The translations under genes and the position numbers were made by a program. The notes below the pieces were generated by a model that was given only the letters and a program-made list of their open reading frames with translations, had not been told where the DNA came from and made no database searches. A DNA stretch of 64,000 bases from DASRIA01 sp963724065 (GTDB taxonomy: Bacteria; Actinomycetota; Thermoleophilia; Solirubrobacterales; JBBDJG01), in NCBI GenBank assembly GCA_963724065.1, contig CAVRTB010000001.1, positions 1 through 64,000 on the forward strand, written 5' to 3'. How positions within the stretch are numbered: the first letter of the stretch is position 1; each line of letters begins with the position of its first letter. Of this stretch, positions 49,223 to 57,288 are shown piece by piece.

Positions 49223-49422
49223 GCTACGTGCAGAGATCGTCCAGGTCGTTGTCGTGAGCCAAGATCGGTACTCAAATGACCAATCGTGTGACCAATCGGA
49301 GCAGCCAGGCAGCTGATCAGCTTGGCTACGACGGGGGAGTGACGCACTTCGTGTTCCAACAACGCGTGCCCGGTCGTCGACTAGCTCGTTCCAAGGGCGT
49401 CATCCTCCGACAACCATGCCTC

Positions 49423-49455
49423 CGGTGTAACACCGACCCATGCGGGTGATACACT
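49423..49455 (+). promoter_or_regulatory. VapBC promoter with palindromic operator candidate
   Basis: CGGTGT-A-ACACCG (49423-49435) is a perfect palindrome. TACACT at 49450-49455 is a good -10 hexamer. The ATG of the antitoxin gene is at 49463, 7 bases after the hexamer, so transcription would begin at or near the start codon (leaderless mRNA). VapB-type antitoxins usually repress their own promoter through such palindromes. Confidence 0.55.
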
Positions 49456-49462
49456 CGCGCTC

Positions 49463-49726
49463 ATGCCGACCACTCGCCCTCGACACTTCATAACCGAGAC
49501 GGACGACCTCGCGGCGGCACTCAACGCCGCCGGCTCTCGGTGGCCAGGCCTGAGCCGGCCTCAGCTGCTCGTGCGACTCGCGCTTGAGGGGCATCACGCG
49601 GCCCATCAAGCGCACGAGGAGCGTCGACTTCAGCGGCTGGCCGCCGTGCACCGCCACAGCGGACTGCTGACCGGCGCGTACGGGCCCGACTATCTGGAGC
49701 GGCTCCGCGACAACTGGCCGGCATGA
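49463..49726 (+). CDS. VapB-like antitoxin
   Basis: This is an 87-residue protein encoded immediately before a PIN-domain toxin, with a four-base overlap (ATGA at 49723-49726). Sequence: MPTTRPRHFITETDDLAAAL, NAAGSRWPGLSRPQLLVRLA, GHHAAHQAHEERRLQRLAAV and RHSGLLTGAYGPDYLERLRD. Position and size define it as the antitoxin. The N-terminal part may be the DNA-binding portion and the C-terminal helix (YLERLRDNW) the toxin-neutralising tail. The sequence is not a standard AbrB or MetJ-Arc type that I can name. Leaderless translation from a promoter with a palindrome fits autoregulation. Confidence 0.75.
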   Translation: MPTTRPRHFITETDDLAAALNAAGSRWPGLSRPQLLVRLALEGHHAAHQAHEERRLQRLAAVHRHSGLLTGAYGPDYLERLRDNWPA

Positions 49727-50109
49727 TCGTCTTTGACGCCAGCGTGCTTATCGCGTATCTGGACGGCGACGACCAACACCACCCTCTGGCGGAAGAGCTG
49801 CTGGCGCGAGAGATCGATGACGATTTCGCAGCCAACTCGCTCACTCTGGCGGAAGTCCTGGTCGTACCCGCTCGCGTCGGCCGGTTGGCGCAAGCGCAGG
49901 CGGCGCTCCAGGAGCTCGATGTTCAGGAGTTGCCGTTTCTCGTCGACAGCGCCGAGAAACTCGCGCTCCTGCGTGCGGACACCGGGCTGAAGATGCCGGA
50001 CTGCTGCGTGCTCCTCGCAGCCGAGGCCGCCTCTGCACGCATCGCGTCCTTCGACGACCACCTGATGCATGCCGCCAGGGCGCGAGACGTTGCAACCGTC
50101 CAACAGTGA
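49723..50109 (+). CDS. VapC-like PIN-domain ribonuclease toxin
   Basis: VapC toxins cut tRNA or rRNA when the antitoxin is lost. The 128-residue PIN domain shows the acidic metal-binding residues: Asp in MIVFDASVLIAYLDGDDQHH, Glu in NSLTLAEVLVVPARVG, Asp in LKMPDCCVLLAAEAASARIA and Asp in SFDDHLMHAARAR. Four acidic positions in this order are the PIN signature. It is intact and of normal size. The RNA target is unknown. The module lies between the lipoxygenase region and the STAS operon. Confidence 0.9.
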   Translation: MIVFDASVLIAYLDGDDQHHPLAEELLAREIDDDFAANSLTLAEVLVVPARVGRLAQAQAALQELDVQELPFLVDSAEKLALLRADTGLKMPDCCVLLAAEAASARIASFDDHLMHAARARDVATVQQ

Positions 50110-50274
50110 TCAGAACCGCTACGACCATCGCCGTCACGGATTTTGTCGGATCGAGCGATTCTGTCCGGGCGGGACAATCGGCCGGTTGGGGACCCCGTCG
50201 AGCGCGTGCGACGGACACCTACTCGGGCTTGGCAACGCGCTGCTCCGCCGCGTTGGCGGCTCGAGAGGCGCTAG

Positions 50275-50628
50275 TCACAATCGAACCTGGTCGACCCTGG
50301 TCGCCGCAGCTCGGGTGCGCACCTGAAACACGCGGGCAAGCCCGCACCCCTGAACTGTCTCGAGAACGCGTGGCTCGCACTGCTCCAGCACGACACGGCC
50401 GCCGCGGGCCCGACACGCTCTGTGGGCGCCGAGCAGGCTGCGGAGCGCGGGGGGTGGAAGCACTGAGACGTCAGCGCAGTCGACGACGAGACTCCTCGCT
50501 CCGCTGGTGAGGACATCGACAATCTCCCACCGCAGCGAGCTGAGACCCTCGTCAAGGTCCAGCTCCGCCAGCGCGAGGCTCGCGTCTCGACGCGTCAGCT
50601 CGATCGAAGGCCGGCCACCATGGCCCAT
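50275..50628 (-). CDS. STAS-domain protein (anti-sigma-factor-antagonist-like)
   Basis: ATG 50628 is chosen because AGGAGG lies 9 bases before it. The sequence reads MGHGGRPSIELTRRDASLAL, AELDLDEGLSSLRWEIVDVL with TSGARSLVVDCADVSVLPPP, ALRSLLGAHRACRARGGRVV and LEQCEPRVLETVQGCGLARV. This is the STAS strand-helix pattern (VVDCADVSVLP then a helix). In SpoIIAA/RsbV antagonists a Ser or Thr follows the D-x-S-x-L strand; here the residue at that point is Pro, so phosphorylation may not be the switch. 117 residues. It is the last gene of a minus-strand cluster. Confidence 0.72.
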   Translation of the reverse strand: MGHGGRPSIELTRRDASLALAELDLDEGLSSLRWEIVDVLTSGARSLVVDCADVSVLPPPALRSLLGAHRACRARGGRVVLEQCEPRVLETVQGCGLARVFQVRTRAAATRVDQVRL

Positions 50629-50736
50629 CTCGTGTTCCCTCCTCGTCGCGCTTGCGCGCTGCTCGGGTTGGACGTGCACGGCGGTGTCGGATATGCGCCG
50701 TCGGTCGTCGGGGTCGTCCAGGCTCCGACGCTCCGG

Positions 50737-50949
50737 CTACTGCCTCCTGTGCTCGACGACCCGAATGGTCGCGGACGGAGGGGACGAGCTCCACACAAGG
50801 CCCACCGTGATCAGGCCGGCGAGGCCGGTCAGCATCGCGAGGCATCCGGCCACCCGGGCGCCTCGGTCGACGCTCGCCAGCGCGGCCACGATCCCGAGTG
50901 TGAAGAGCGTGAGGCTCAGCAGCCCCGCGGTCCCGGTGCGCGCGGTCAC
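50737..50949 (-). CDS. small two-helix membrane protein, unknown
   Basis: This 70-residue protein starts with a GTG overlapping the stop of the gene before it. The sequence MTARTGTAGLLSLTLFTLGI with VAALASVDRGARVAGCLAML and TGLAGLITVGLVWSSSPPSA has two hydrophobic helices joined by a short charged turn (SVDRGARVAG). A polar tail IRVVEHRRQ closes it. Coupling to the cluster of STAS-type genes suggests it may tether or sense for that system. No family is recognised. Confidence 0.6.
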   Translation of the reverse strand: MTARTGTAGLLSLTLFTLGIVAALASVDRGARVAGCLAMLTGLAGLITVGLVWSSSPPSATIRVVEHRRQ

Positions 50950-51128
50950 GGCACGCAGAGGATCGGCGGTGCGCTCACGTGTTCAACCAGTTCGCTCAGG
51001 TCGAGCATGCGTCCGCGCGCGGCCGTGGCGGCTGGCTCGTCGCGCAGCTGCATGGCCGTGGCGAGATCGCGCTCAGCCCGACGCATCTGGTGGTCCACTT
51101 CGGTCAGGAAGTGCGTGCAGGTGATCAT
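50946..51128 (-). CDS. small helical protein, 60 residues
   Basis: ATG 51128 is preceded by AGGAG at suitable spacing. The sequence is MITCTHFLTEVDHQMRRAER with DLATAMQLRDEPAATAARGR and MLDLSELVEHVSAPPILCVP. It is mostly one amphipathic helix pair. It overlaps the next gene by GTGA. The small size and coupling suggest a regulatory or adaptor peptide of the STAS cluster. No known family is recognised. Confidence 0.55.
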   Translation of the reverse strand: MITCTHFLTEVDHQMRRAERDLATAMQLRDEPAATAARGRMLDLSELVEHVSAPPILCVP

Positions 51129-51139
51129 TTCGTCTCCTG

Positions 51140-51613
51140 TCAGGATGAACGGCGCTTCGCGACGACGGCGCAACCGTCCCCGCCAGCGGTGAGGTTGTGG
51201 AGTGCTTCGAGGAGGTCGCGACCGGCAGGCGGCTTCGAGCCGGCAGCGAATCGGCTGAAGCCGGCGGGCAGCTGCTCGAGGACGCACACCGAGCAGAGGA
51301 TGAGGAGGTCGTCGGGACCCATCGTGGCGATCTCGTCGATGCCCGGGACCGACGGGATCAGACGCGCACCGGACGAGGTGAGCAGCAGAGCGGGCGGTGC
51401 CACGTGCGCCTCGAGTCGTACCGTGCCGTCCGCTGAGAGCCGCGCGCGCGTCTCGGAGGCCGCGTCGAGGTCACCAGAGGGCTGGTCGCACATGCGGATG
51501 CGGACATCGGGCCAGGCGTACGCGACGTCGACCCGCGTCGATCCTCGCTGGAACCCATCGAGCTCCCACGGACAACCGGCCCGACGGAGTTCGTCGTGCA
51601 TCGTCATGGTCAT
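51140..51613 (-). CDS. protein of unknown function in the STAS cluster
   Basis: This intact 157-residue protein starts MTMTMHDELRRAGCPWELDG and reads FQRGSTRVDVAYAWPDVRIR, TVRLEAHVAPPALLLTSSGA, RLIPSVPGIDEIATMGPDDL with LILCSVCVLEQLPAGFSRFA and LLEALHNLTAGGDGCAVVAK. The piece MGPDDLLILCS recalls the GDxLLLYTDG segment of PP2C-type SpoIIE/RsbU phosphatases, but the rest does not show their metal-binding Asp motifs. It overlaps the upstream STAS-like gene by four bases (TCAT). A role in the same switch is inferred from position only. Confidence 0.6.
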   Translation of the reverse strand: MTMTMHDELRRAGCPWELDGFQRGSTRVDVAYAWPDVRIRMCDQPSGDLDAASETRARLSADGTVRLEAHVAPPALLLTSSGARLIPSVPGIDEIATMGPDDLLILCSVCVLEQLPAGFSRFAAGSKPPAGRDLLEALHNLTAGGDGCAVVAKRRSS

Positions 51614-51926
51614 GCTGGCGTCCTGACGGGGTGGCCCTGCGCAGCCGGGCTTGCGCCCCGGATCGTGATGCCGGCCCGACCCAGCACCCTCGCGTGTGAG
51701 GCGTTCGCGCTGCGCACGACGAGTCGCCCGTTGAGAAGACGCTCGGTGCTCAGGAGCGCCTCAAGCGTCCTTGACGTCAGCCGCCGGAAGCCAGTCACAT
51801 CCACGAGGACACACATGCCGAGCCCGGCGAGCGCTGCGGCCCCCGCATCGAGGGCGCTGTCCAACGAGTCGTCGTCCCAGGCGACCACGACGACGCACGC
51901 GTGATCGGCGCTGCCTTGCCGGTTCA
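51610..51926 (-). CDS. STAS-like protein, first gene of the cluster
   Basis: ATG 51926 starts MNRQGSADHACVVVVAWDDD with SLDSALDAGAAALAGLGMCV, then LVDVTGFRRLTSRTLEALLS, TERLLNGRLVVRSANASHAR and VLGRAGITIRG. The order of strand, helix, VLVDVTGFRRLTSRTLEAL and VVRSANASHARVLGRAG matches the STAS fold. TSR lies where antagonists carry the regulatory Ser/Thr. 105 residues, intact. With the terminal STAS gene it brackets three small genes. The cluster probably forms a partner-switching system, but no anti-sigma kinase or sigma factor is encoded next to it. Confidence 0.65.
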
Positions 51927-52001
51927 TCGCGTTGCCCCTCACGTCATCGTGGTCACCTGGTCCGCACCTCACTGTGGACGAGCTCCATTGCGGTGATCTG
52001 T

Positions 52002-52026
52002 TCGTCACTTTGCGGTCGTGTGACGA
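52002..52026. promoter_or_regulatory. inverted repeat between the divergent STAS and two-component operons
   Basis: TCGTCAC (52002-52008) and GTGACGA (52020-52026) are exact inverted arms 11 bases apart. They lie in the 139-base divergent region and could be an operator for either operon, for instance bound by the response regulator. GTCAC pairs with the same 16-base spacing occur again at 54825 and 54841. Confidence 0.4.
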
Positions 52027-52065
52027 TCGCGGGGGCTGGGGCTGACGCCTGGCACGATGCGTGGC

Positions 52066-52766
52066 ATGCCGCCCCGCATCCTGATCCTTGAGGACGACGA
52101 CCGGATTCGGGCGGCGCTGCGCCTGGCGCTCATGGACGAGGGGTACGACGTGCTCGACGTGGCGTCGGCCGAGGATGCACTCGAGGTGGCGGCGAGCGAA
52201 TCGGTCGATCTCATGCTGGTCGACCTGATGCTCGGCGGGATGGACGGCTTCACATTCATCCGGACGGTTCGGCCCACGACGGACGCGCCCATCATCGTGC
52301 TGAGCGCACGTGCCGACACCCACGACATCGTGGCGGCGCTCGAAGCGGGCGCCGACGACTATGTCACCAAGCCGTACGAGGTCAAGGAGATCACTGCGCG
52401 ACTGCGAGCGTTGCGACGTCGCAGCGAGCGGGCCGCCCCGTCGGCGATCCGGAACGTCTGGTCCTTGACCATGCCAACGGGCCGTTGTTCTTCGACGCCG
52501 GCGCCGGCCAGGTGGTCCGCGGGACCGAGCCGGTGCATGTCACGATCACTGAGTTCCGTCTGCTCACCGAGCTCGCCTCGCCCGCTGGCCGCGTCCGAAG
52601 TCGGCAGTCCTTGCTGGAGAGCGTCTGGGACCGCGGCTTCTTCGGGGACGACCGGATCGTCGACGTCCACATCCGCCGGCTCCGGACGAAGATCGAGATC
52701 CAGCCGAGTGCTCCTCGCCTCATCGTCACAGTGCGCGGGCTCGGCTACCGGCTGGACCCGCAGTGA
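52066..52766 (+). CDS. OmpR-family response regulator
   Basis: The receiver domain reads RILILEDDDRIRAALRLALM (acidic pair), VDLMLVDLMLGGMDGFTFIR (phosphorylated Asp in LVDLM), APIIVLSARADTHDIVAALE (Ser of the switch) and ADDYVTKPYEVKEITARLRA (Lys in TKPYE). After a shift near 52455 the winged helix follows: LFFDAGAGQVVRGTEPVHVT, ITEFRLLTELASPAGRVRSR, QSLLESVWDRGFFGDDRIVD with VHIRRLRTKIE and LIVTVRGLGYRLDPQ. Length is about 233 residues. Its stop overlaps the kinase GTG (GTGA). Together with the kinase and GerMN lipoprotein it resembles MtrA-MtrB-LpqB. Confidence 0.9.
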
Positions 52767-54184
52767 CCGACCGCCACCAGGGCCGGGTCGGCACAGCCCG
52801 CGGTGGCCTCGGTCTGCGGTCCACGGTCGCGCTCGCGTTTGCAGGCGGCGCCTTCTTGCTGTCGGCTGTGCTGTCGCTCGGCACCTACCTCGTCGCGCAG
52901 GAATACCTCGTGAGCCAGCGGGAGCGAGGCGCAACAGGGGCCGCGTACGCGGACGCCTCGTATGTCCGTGAGGGACTGCTCAGCGGGGACCGACCTGTCA
53001 GCGACGTCCTCGGCGAGGTCGCGCCGCCCGCGGGCAGCACCCTGTTCGTCGAGCTCGACGGCGACTGGTACTCCACCTCCCTGTCCCTCGACGACGAGGC
53101 GGTGCCCAGCGAGATCAAGACGCTCGTCGAGCCAGGGGGCTGCCGGAGTGGGCTGGACCAGCATCGACGGCGTGCCGGCCGTGGTGGTCGGCCTGCCGTT
53201 GCCAGCCCTGGGCAGCGGGTCGTTCTACGAGCTGACCGAGACGGCGGAGCTCGATCAGACGCTCGGGACCATCGCCGTCGTGCTCTTCGGCTTCGCGGCG
53301 CTCACCGCGCTGGGCGGGGCGGGCCTCGGGAGCTGGGCCGCCCGACGGGCGCTCGCGCCGCTGAACACGATCGCCGGGACCGCCGCGCGGATCGCGGCCG
53401 GGGATCATGGAACGCGTCTGCAGCGGACTGACGATCCGGACCTGGTGACGATCGTCGGGTCGTTCAACAGCATGGTGGACGCGCTGCACGAGCGGATCGA
53501 GCGGGACGCTCGGTTCAACGCCGACGTGAGTCACGAGCTGCGGTCCCCGCTCACGACACTGACGACGAGCGTGCAGATCCTCGACCGGCGACGCGACGAG
53601 CTCACCCCGGTGTCGCGCGAGGCGTTGGACTCGTCGTTGCTGAGCTGCGGCGCTTTCGCACCGTGTTGGAAGACCTGCTCGAGCTCGGACGGTTCGACGC
53701 GGACGTCGGCCCCCGCGAGCACACTCCGTTCGCGACCGATGAGCTCGTGCGTCAGGCGCTCACGGCCAGCGGACGCTCGACCGATCTGCTCACGGTCACC
53801 GACGAGGCGGGGCGAGGGCTCGCGGTGGAGGGCGACAAGCAGCAACTCAATCGCGCCCTGGTCAACCTCTTCGGAAATGCCGACGTGCACGGCGGAGGAC
53901 TCGTCGCCGTCCGGGTCCGATCGGAGGGGACGGCTGTGATCATCGACGTCGACGACGACGGTCCCGGCGTGCCGGAAGTGGACCGCGAGCGGATGTTCGA
54001 GCGCTTCGTCCGCGGCGGCTCGCGGCGATCACTCCCTGGCGCCGGGCTCGGGCTGAGCCTCGTCGCCGAGACGGTCCGCACCCACGGCGGCGGCGTGTCG
54101 TGCACCACTCGTCCAGGCGGTGGGGCTCGATTCACGCTCTGGCTTCCGCTCGCTCAGGCGGGGTACGCGGAGCCAGTCGGATGA
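52763..54184 (+). CDS. sensor histidine kinase
   Basis: GTG 52763 overlaps the regulator stop. The first membrane helix is VALAFAGGAFLLSAVLSLGT, followed by an extracytoplasmic domain (LSGDRPVSDVLGEVAPPAGS; YSTSLSLDDEAVPSEIKTLV). After a shift near 53140 the second helix appears (TIAVVLFGFAALTALGGAGL), then a HAMP-like region (RALAPLNTIAGTAARIAAGD), H-box FNADVSHELRSPLTTLTTSV, and after a shift near 53645 the ATPase domain: N-box LNRALVNLFGNADVHGG, G1 IIDVDDDGPGVPEVDRERMF and G2 LPGAGLGLSLVAETVRTHGG. Length is about 475 residues. The signal sensed is unknown; cell-envelope or growth status is likely by analogy with MtrB. Confidence 0.9.
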
Positions 54185-54804
54185 AGCTGACATCCGCGCG
54201 CCGCATCCTTCTCAGCCTGGGTTGCGCCGTCGCTCTGCTCTCCGGGTGCGGCGCGCCGACCAGCGGCACGACCGAGATCGACGGCGAGTCGATCCCGTAC
54301 GGGTTGTTGAGCCCGTCACCCGCGCCCACGCATCCGACCCAAGAGCCCTCGACGGAGCCGGGAGAGAGCGACGCCGACGTCTTCTTCGTCGGAGACGGTG
54401 ACCTGCTCGTGCCGGTCTCCATCGCTCTCACGCCGGTCCCGGTCATCGACCGGGTGGAGGCGATCTTGACTCGATTGGAAGAGGGCCCGATCGATGGGGT
54501 GGACGACGCATCCGAGTCGCTCAGCACGGCGCTCGGGCCGGACGTCAAGCTGCGCGTCGCAGAGATCGTTGACACCACGGCGTATGTCGACCTGGTCCTG
54601 ACGGACCGGGAGCCGGCGGCAGACCAGATCCCGCTGGCGATCGGTCAGATCGTGCTGACAGTCACGTCGGTCGTCGGCGTCACGTCGGTCGCGCTGCTCA
54701 TCGACGGCCAGCCGGTCGACGTTCCACTGCCGGGCGGCCAGCGCACGGCGGGTCCGGTCACGGCAGCCCAGTACCAGGAGCTCGTCGCGCGACCCCCGCC
54801 CTGA
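54181..54804 (+). CDS. GerMN-domain lipoprotein
   Basis: ATG 54181 overlaps the kinase stop (ATGA). The lipobox is ALLSGCGAP after the signal MKLTSARRILLSLGCAVALL. A Pro/Ser-rich linker follows (SPAPTHPTQEPSTEPGESDA), then a GerMN domain: VFFVGDGDLLVPVSIALTPV, VEAILTRLEEGPIDGVDDAS, LGPDVKLRVAEIVDTTAYVD and IGQIVLTVTSVVGVTSVALL with IDGQPVDVPLPGG. 207 residues, intact. In mtrAB operons the third gene, lpqB, encodes a GerMN protein with a beta-propeller. Here only GerMN is present. A role as extracytoplasmic modulator of the kinase is inferred. Confidence 0.85.
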   Translation: MKLTSARRILLSLGCAVALLSGCGAPTSGTTEIDGESIPYGLLSPSPAPTHPTQEPSTEPGESDADVFFVGDGDLLVPVSIALTPVPVIDRVEAILTRLEEGPIDGVDDASESLSTALGPDVKLRVAEIVDTTAYVDLVLTDREPAADQIPLAIGQIVLTVTSVVGVTSVALLIDGQPVDVPLPGGQRTAGPVTAAQYQELVARPPP

Positions 54805-54818
54805 GGCTGGCACAGGGC
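54798..54818 (+). terminator. short hairpin at the end of the two-component operon
   Basis: GCCCTG (54798-54803) pairs with CAGGGC (54813-54818) around nine bases, spanning the GerMN stop codon. There is no T-run. It could terminate or attenuate transcription into the SRPBCC genes. Confidence 0.3.
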
Positions 54819-54915
54819 AGCATCGTCACAAGGCTGCAAAGTCACGGTCGTAAGGGTGCAACACCACCCTGCCAAGGTTGACGACGGAGGAAGTCGACCA
54901 TCCGAGGAGCTGACC

Positions 54916-55365
54916 GTGCGCACGAATTCCGCCTCGATCGAAGTGGACGTGCCCGTCGAAGTCGCCTACGGGCGATGGGCGATGCTGCCGGGCTTCCCAG
55001 CCTTCATGGATGACGTCGACAGCGTGACCCGGCTCGGGGAAGGCCACTACTGCTGGGTGACGAGGATCGCCGGCGTGCGGCGAGAGTTCGAGAGCAGGGT
55101 GGACGCGCAGGGACCCGGCGAGATCGTCTGGACCAGCGTCCACGGGTTGCCGCAGGAAGGGTCGGTGACCTTCGAGCCCGTCGGACTCGGCCGCACCGTG
55201 ATCACCGCACGGCTCGACCTGAATCCAGGCACGGTTCTCGAGAAGGCCGCAGACCGGCTCGGGCTGGTTCGTCGGCGCCTGCGGTCGAGCCTCCTGGAGT
55301 TCAAGCGGCACGTCGAGGCTCCACCATCAGGGCGCGTCGATAGCAGCTGGAACGTCGCGCGATGA
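54916..55365 (+). CDS. SRPBCC-family protein, copy 1
   Basis: GTG 54916 is chosen because GAGGAG lies just before it. The 149-residue protein has a START/SRPBCC lipid-binding-like fold: ASIEVDVPVEVAYGRWAMLP, GFPAFMDDVDSVTRLGEGHY, CWVTRIAGVRREFESRVDAQ and IVWTSVHGLPQEGSVTFEPV with VITARLDLNPGTVLEKAADR. It is a close paralogue of the following gene, with the same order of motifs (DVPVEVAY, PAFM, GVRREFE, VTFEPV). The group is the polyketide-cyclase/CoxG-like subset often induced by stress in actinobacteria. The ligand is unknown. Confidence 0.83.
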   Translation: MRTNSASIEVDVPVEVAYGRWAMLPGFPAFMDDVDSVTRLGEGHYCWVTRIAGVRREFESRVDAQGPGEIVWTSVHGLPQEGSVTFEPVGLGRTVITARLDLNPGTVLEKAADRLGLVRRRLRSSLLEFKRHVEAPPSGRVDSSWNVAR

Positions 55366-55445
55366 CGTCCGCGCCCGAGACCCGGGCGGCTCGGCACGCC
55401 AAGACCAACGAGTCCCACACCGAACGCACAACAAGGGAGACAGCC

Positions 55446-55901
55446 ATGAGCACGAACCTCGCGACGATCGACATCGACGTTCCGGTCGAGGTCGCCTACG
55501 ACCAGTGGACCAACCTGCAGCTGTTCCCCGCGTTCATGGAGGATGTGGAGCAGGTCACCAGGGTCGGGCATGGCCACCACCGCTGGCTGACCAAGATCGC
55601 CGGAGTCCAGCGGGAGTTCGAGACCCAGGTCGTCGATCATGTACCGGCGGAGCGGATCGTGTGGACCAGCACCGACGGAGTCGATCACGAGGGCCAGGTG
55701 ACATTCGAGCCGGTCGCCGATGATCGCACCGGCATCACCGTCCGTCTCGACCTCGACCCGGCCACGATGGTCGAGCAGATTGCCGACCAGCTTGGCGTCG
55801 TGCGACGTCATCTGCAGGCGAGCCTCGAGGAGTTCAAGCTGAACGTCGAGGCGCGGCCCACCGGCGCGCACCTGAACGCAAGCTACGACCCGTACGCTTG
55901 A
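55446..55901 (+). CDS. SRPBCC-family protein, copy 2
   Basis: ATG 55446 follows a ribosome site (AGGGAGA). The 151-residue protein reads LATIDIDVPVEVAYDQWTNL, LFPAFMEDVEQVTRVGHGHH, RWLTKIAGVQREFETQVVDH, IVWTSTDGVDHEGQVTFEPV and VRLDLDPATMVEQIADQLGV with VRRHLQASLEEFKLNVEARP. It differs from copy 1 mainly at the ends and in the central loop, so the pair arose by tandem duplication. The 80-base gap contains its own ribosome site. The ligand is unknown. It is followed by DUF2254 in the same direction. Confidence 0.85.
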   Translation: MSTNLATIDIDVPVEVAYDQWTNLQLFPAFMEDVEQVTRVGHGHHRWLTKIAGVQREFETQVVDHVPAERIVWTSTDGVDHEGQVTFEPVADDRTGITVRLDLDPATMVEQIADQLGVVRRHLQASLEEFKLNVEARPTGAHLNASYDPYA

Positions 55902-55917
55902 TCACATCGCCGATGAG

Positions 55918-57165
55918 ATGACGCAGCCGCGAGGCCCGACCGTTGGCGGACGCGGGTGGCGCCTCCCCGGACACGACCGGGTTCGGGCTGTGGCCGAATC
56001 GCTGCGGACCGGGTTCTGGGCCGTCCCGGCGGTGTGTGTGGTGGTCGCCGTTGGCTTGGGTCTCGGCGTCGTCGAGCTCGACCGTCGGAGGACCGAGAGC
56101 CTGCGCTTCACCTTCGGAGCCGGTCCGGACGGCGCCCGAGAGGTCCTGTCCGCGATCAGCACGTCCATGATCACCTTCACCGGACTGGTGTTCTCGATCA
56201 CCATCGTCGTGCTCCAGCTCACCAGCAGCCAGTTCTCGCCCCGGGTGCTGCGGACCTTCCTGCGCGACCGGGTGTCGCAGCTGTCGCTCGGTGTGTTCGT
56301 CGCGACCTTCGTCTACGCGATGACCGTGCTGCGGACGGTCAACAGCACCGACGACTCCACCTTCGTGCCCTCGATCGCGACGACCGTCGGGCTGGCCCTC
56401 CTCCTGCTCAGCGTCGCGGTGTTCGTCGCGTACATCCATCACATCGCCACCGCCATCCAGGTGTCCTCCATCCTCACCGCGATCGGTGACGAGACACGAG
56501 ACGGGATCGAGCGGCGCTACCCGGCCGACCGTGGCTCACCAGACAGGTACGTGCATCCGCCCGAGCCGGACGAGCTCGCCCAGGTCATCGCGACCCCGCG
56601 CTTCGGCGTGATCGTGCGCGTGGACGAGGAGCGCCTCGTCCGGCTGGCCGCCGAGCAGGATGTCGTGCTCCGCACCGACCGCCGGCCGGGCGATTTCGTC
56701 CCCGAGGGTGCGCCGCTGCTCCAGGTCGTCGGCGACGCCGAGCCACCGGACGTGGACGCGCTCGCGAGGTGCTTCACGTTCTCCCGCGAGCGCACGATGC
56801 AGCAGGACGTCGCGTTCGGGTTCCGGCAGCTGGTCGACATCGCCGAGCGCGCTCTCTCGACCGGGGTGAACGACCCGACGACGGCGGTGCAGGTCCTCGA
56901 CCAGCTCCACGACCTCCTGCGTCGATTGGCCACCCGTCCGCTCCGAGACGGTCTGCACGCCGACGACCAGGGTGTCGTCCGGTTGGTGACGCCGCCTGAG
57001 ACCTTCGCCGACTACGCCCACCTGGCGCTCGACGAGATCGACGCGTACGGCAAGGACTCCGCGCAGGTCGCGAACCGCCTGGCCGAGCTCCGCCGCGACG
57101 TCCGGTCGGTCGCCTGGCCGGAGCATCGCGGCCGGACGCTGGACGCGCAAGAACCAGGGACCTGA
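55918..57165 (+). CDS. DUF2254 membrane protein
   Basis: This intact 415-residue protein has four membrane helices in the first half: FWAVPAVCVVVAVGLGLGVV, MITFTGLVFSITIVVLQLTS, LSLGVFVATFVYAMTVLRTV and SIATTVGLALLLLSVAVFVA. The soluble second half reads FGVIVRVDEERLVRLAAEQD, RRPGDFVPEGAPLLQVVGDA and FRQLVDIAERALSTGVNDPT with TAVQVLDQL. The block VFSITIVVLQLTSSQFSPR and the ALSTGVNDPTTA motif are family marks. The function of DUF2254 is not known. It sits with envelope-related genes (SRPBCC, DUF421, BON). Confidence 0.92.
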   Translation: MTQPRGPTVGGRGWRLPGHDRVRAVAESLRTGFWAVPAVCVVVAVGLGLGVVELDRRRTESLRFTFGAGPDGAREVLSAISTSMITFTGLVFSITIVVLQLTSSQFSPRVLRTFLRDRVSQLSLGVFVATFVYAMTVLRTVNSTDDSTFVPSIATTVGLALLLLSVAVFVAYIHHIATAIQVSSILTAIGDETRDGIERRYPADRGSPDRYVHPPEPDELAQVIATPRFGVIVRVDEERLVRLAAEQDVVLRTDRRPGDFVPEGAPLLQVVGDAEPPDVDALARCFTFSRERTMQQDVAFGFRQLVDIAERALSTGVNDPTTAVQVLDQLHDLLRRLATRPLRDGLHADDQGVVRLVTPPETFADYAHLALDEIDAYGKDSAQVANRLAELRRDVRSVAWPEHRGRTLDAQEPGT

Positions 57166-57172
57166 GCCTGCC

Positions 57173-57207
57173 ACCGGTCCGGCAACCTCGCACCGACCTG
57201 GACCGGT
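57173..57207. terminator. inverted repeat after DUF2254, candidate terminator
   Basis: ACCGGTCC (57173-57180) and GGACCGGT (57200-57207) are exact inverted copies with a 19-base loop, starting 8 bases after the DUF2254 stop and lying before the convergent DUF421 gene. It could end both transcripts. Confidence 0.4.
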
Positions 57208-57288
57208 CAGCAGTGGATAGGACCGACCGCTCAGCCGGGTCGCTCTGGTGCAGGTCCGGCGAGCGGCACACTCAGTGGCTGCAGTCGC

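Noticed and set aside
49276..49302. Two copies of TGACCAATCG 14 bases apart
   Set aside because: They are short, without a nearby gene start on either strand that they would control. Likely chance.
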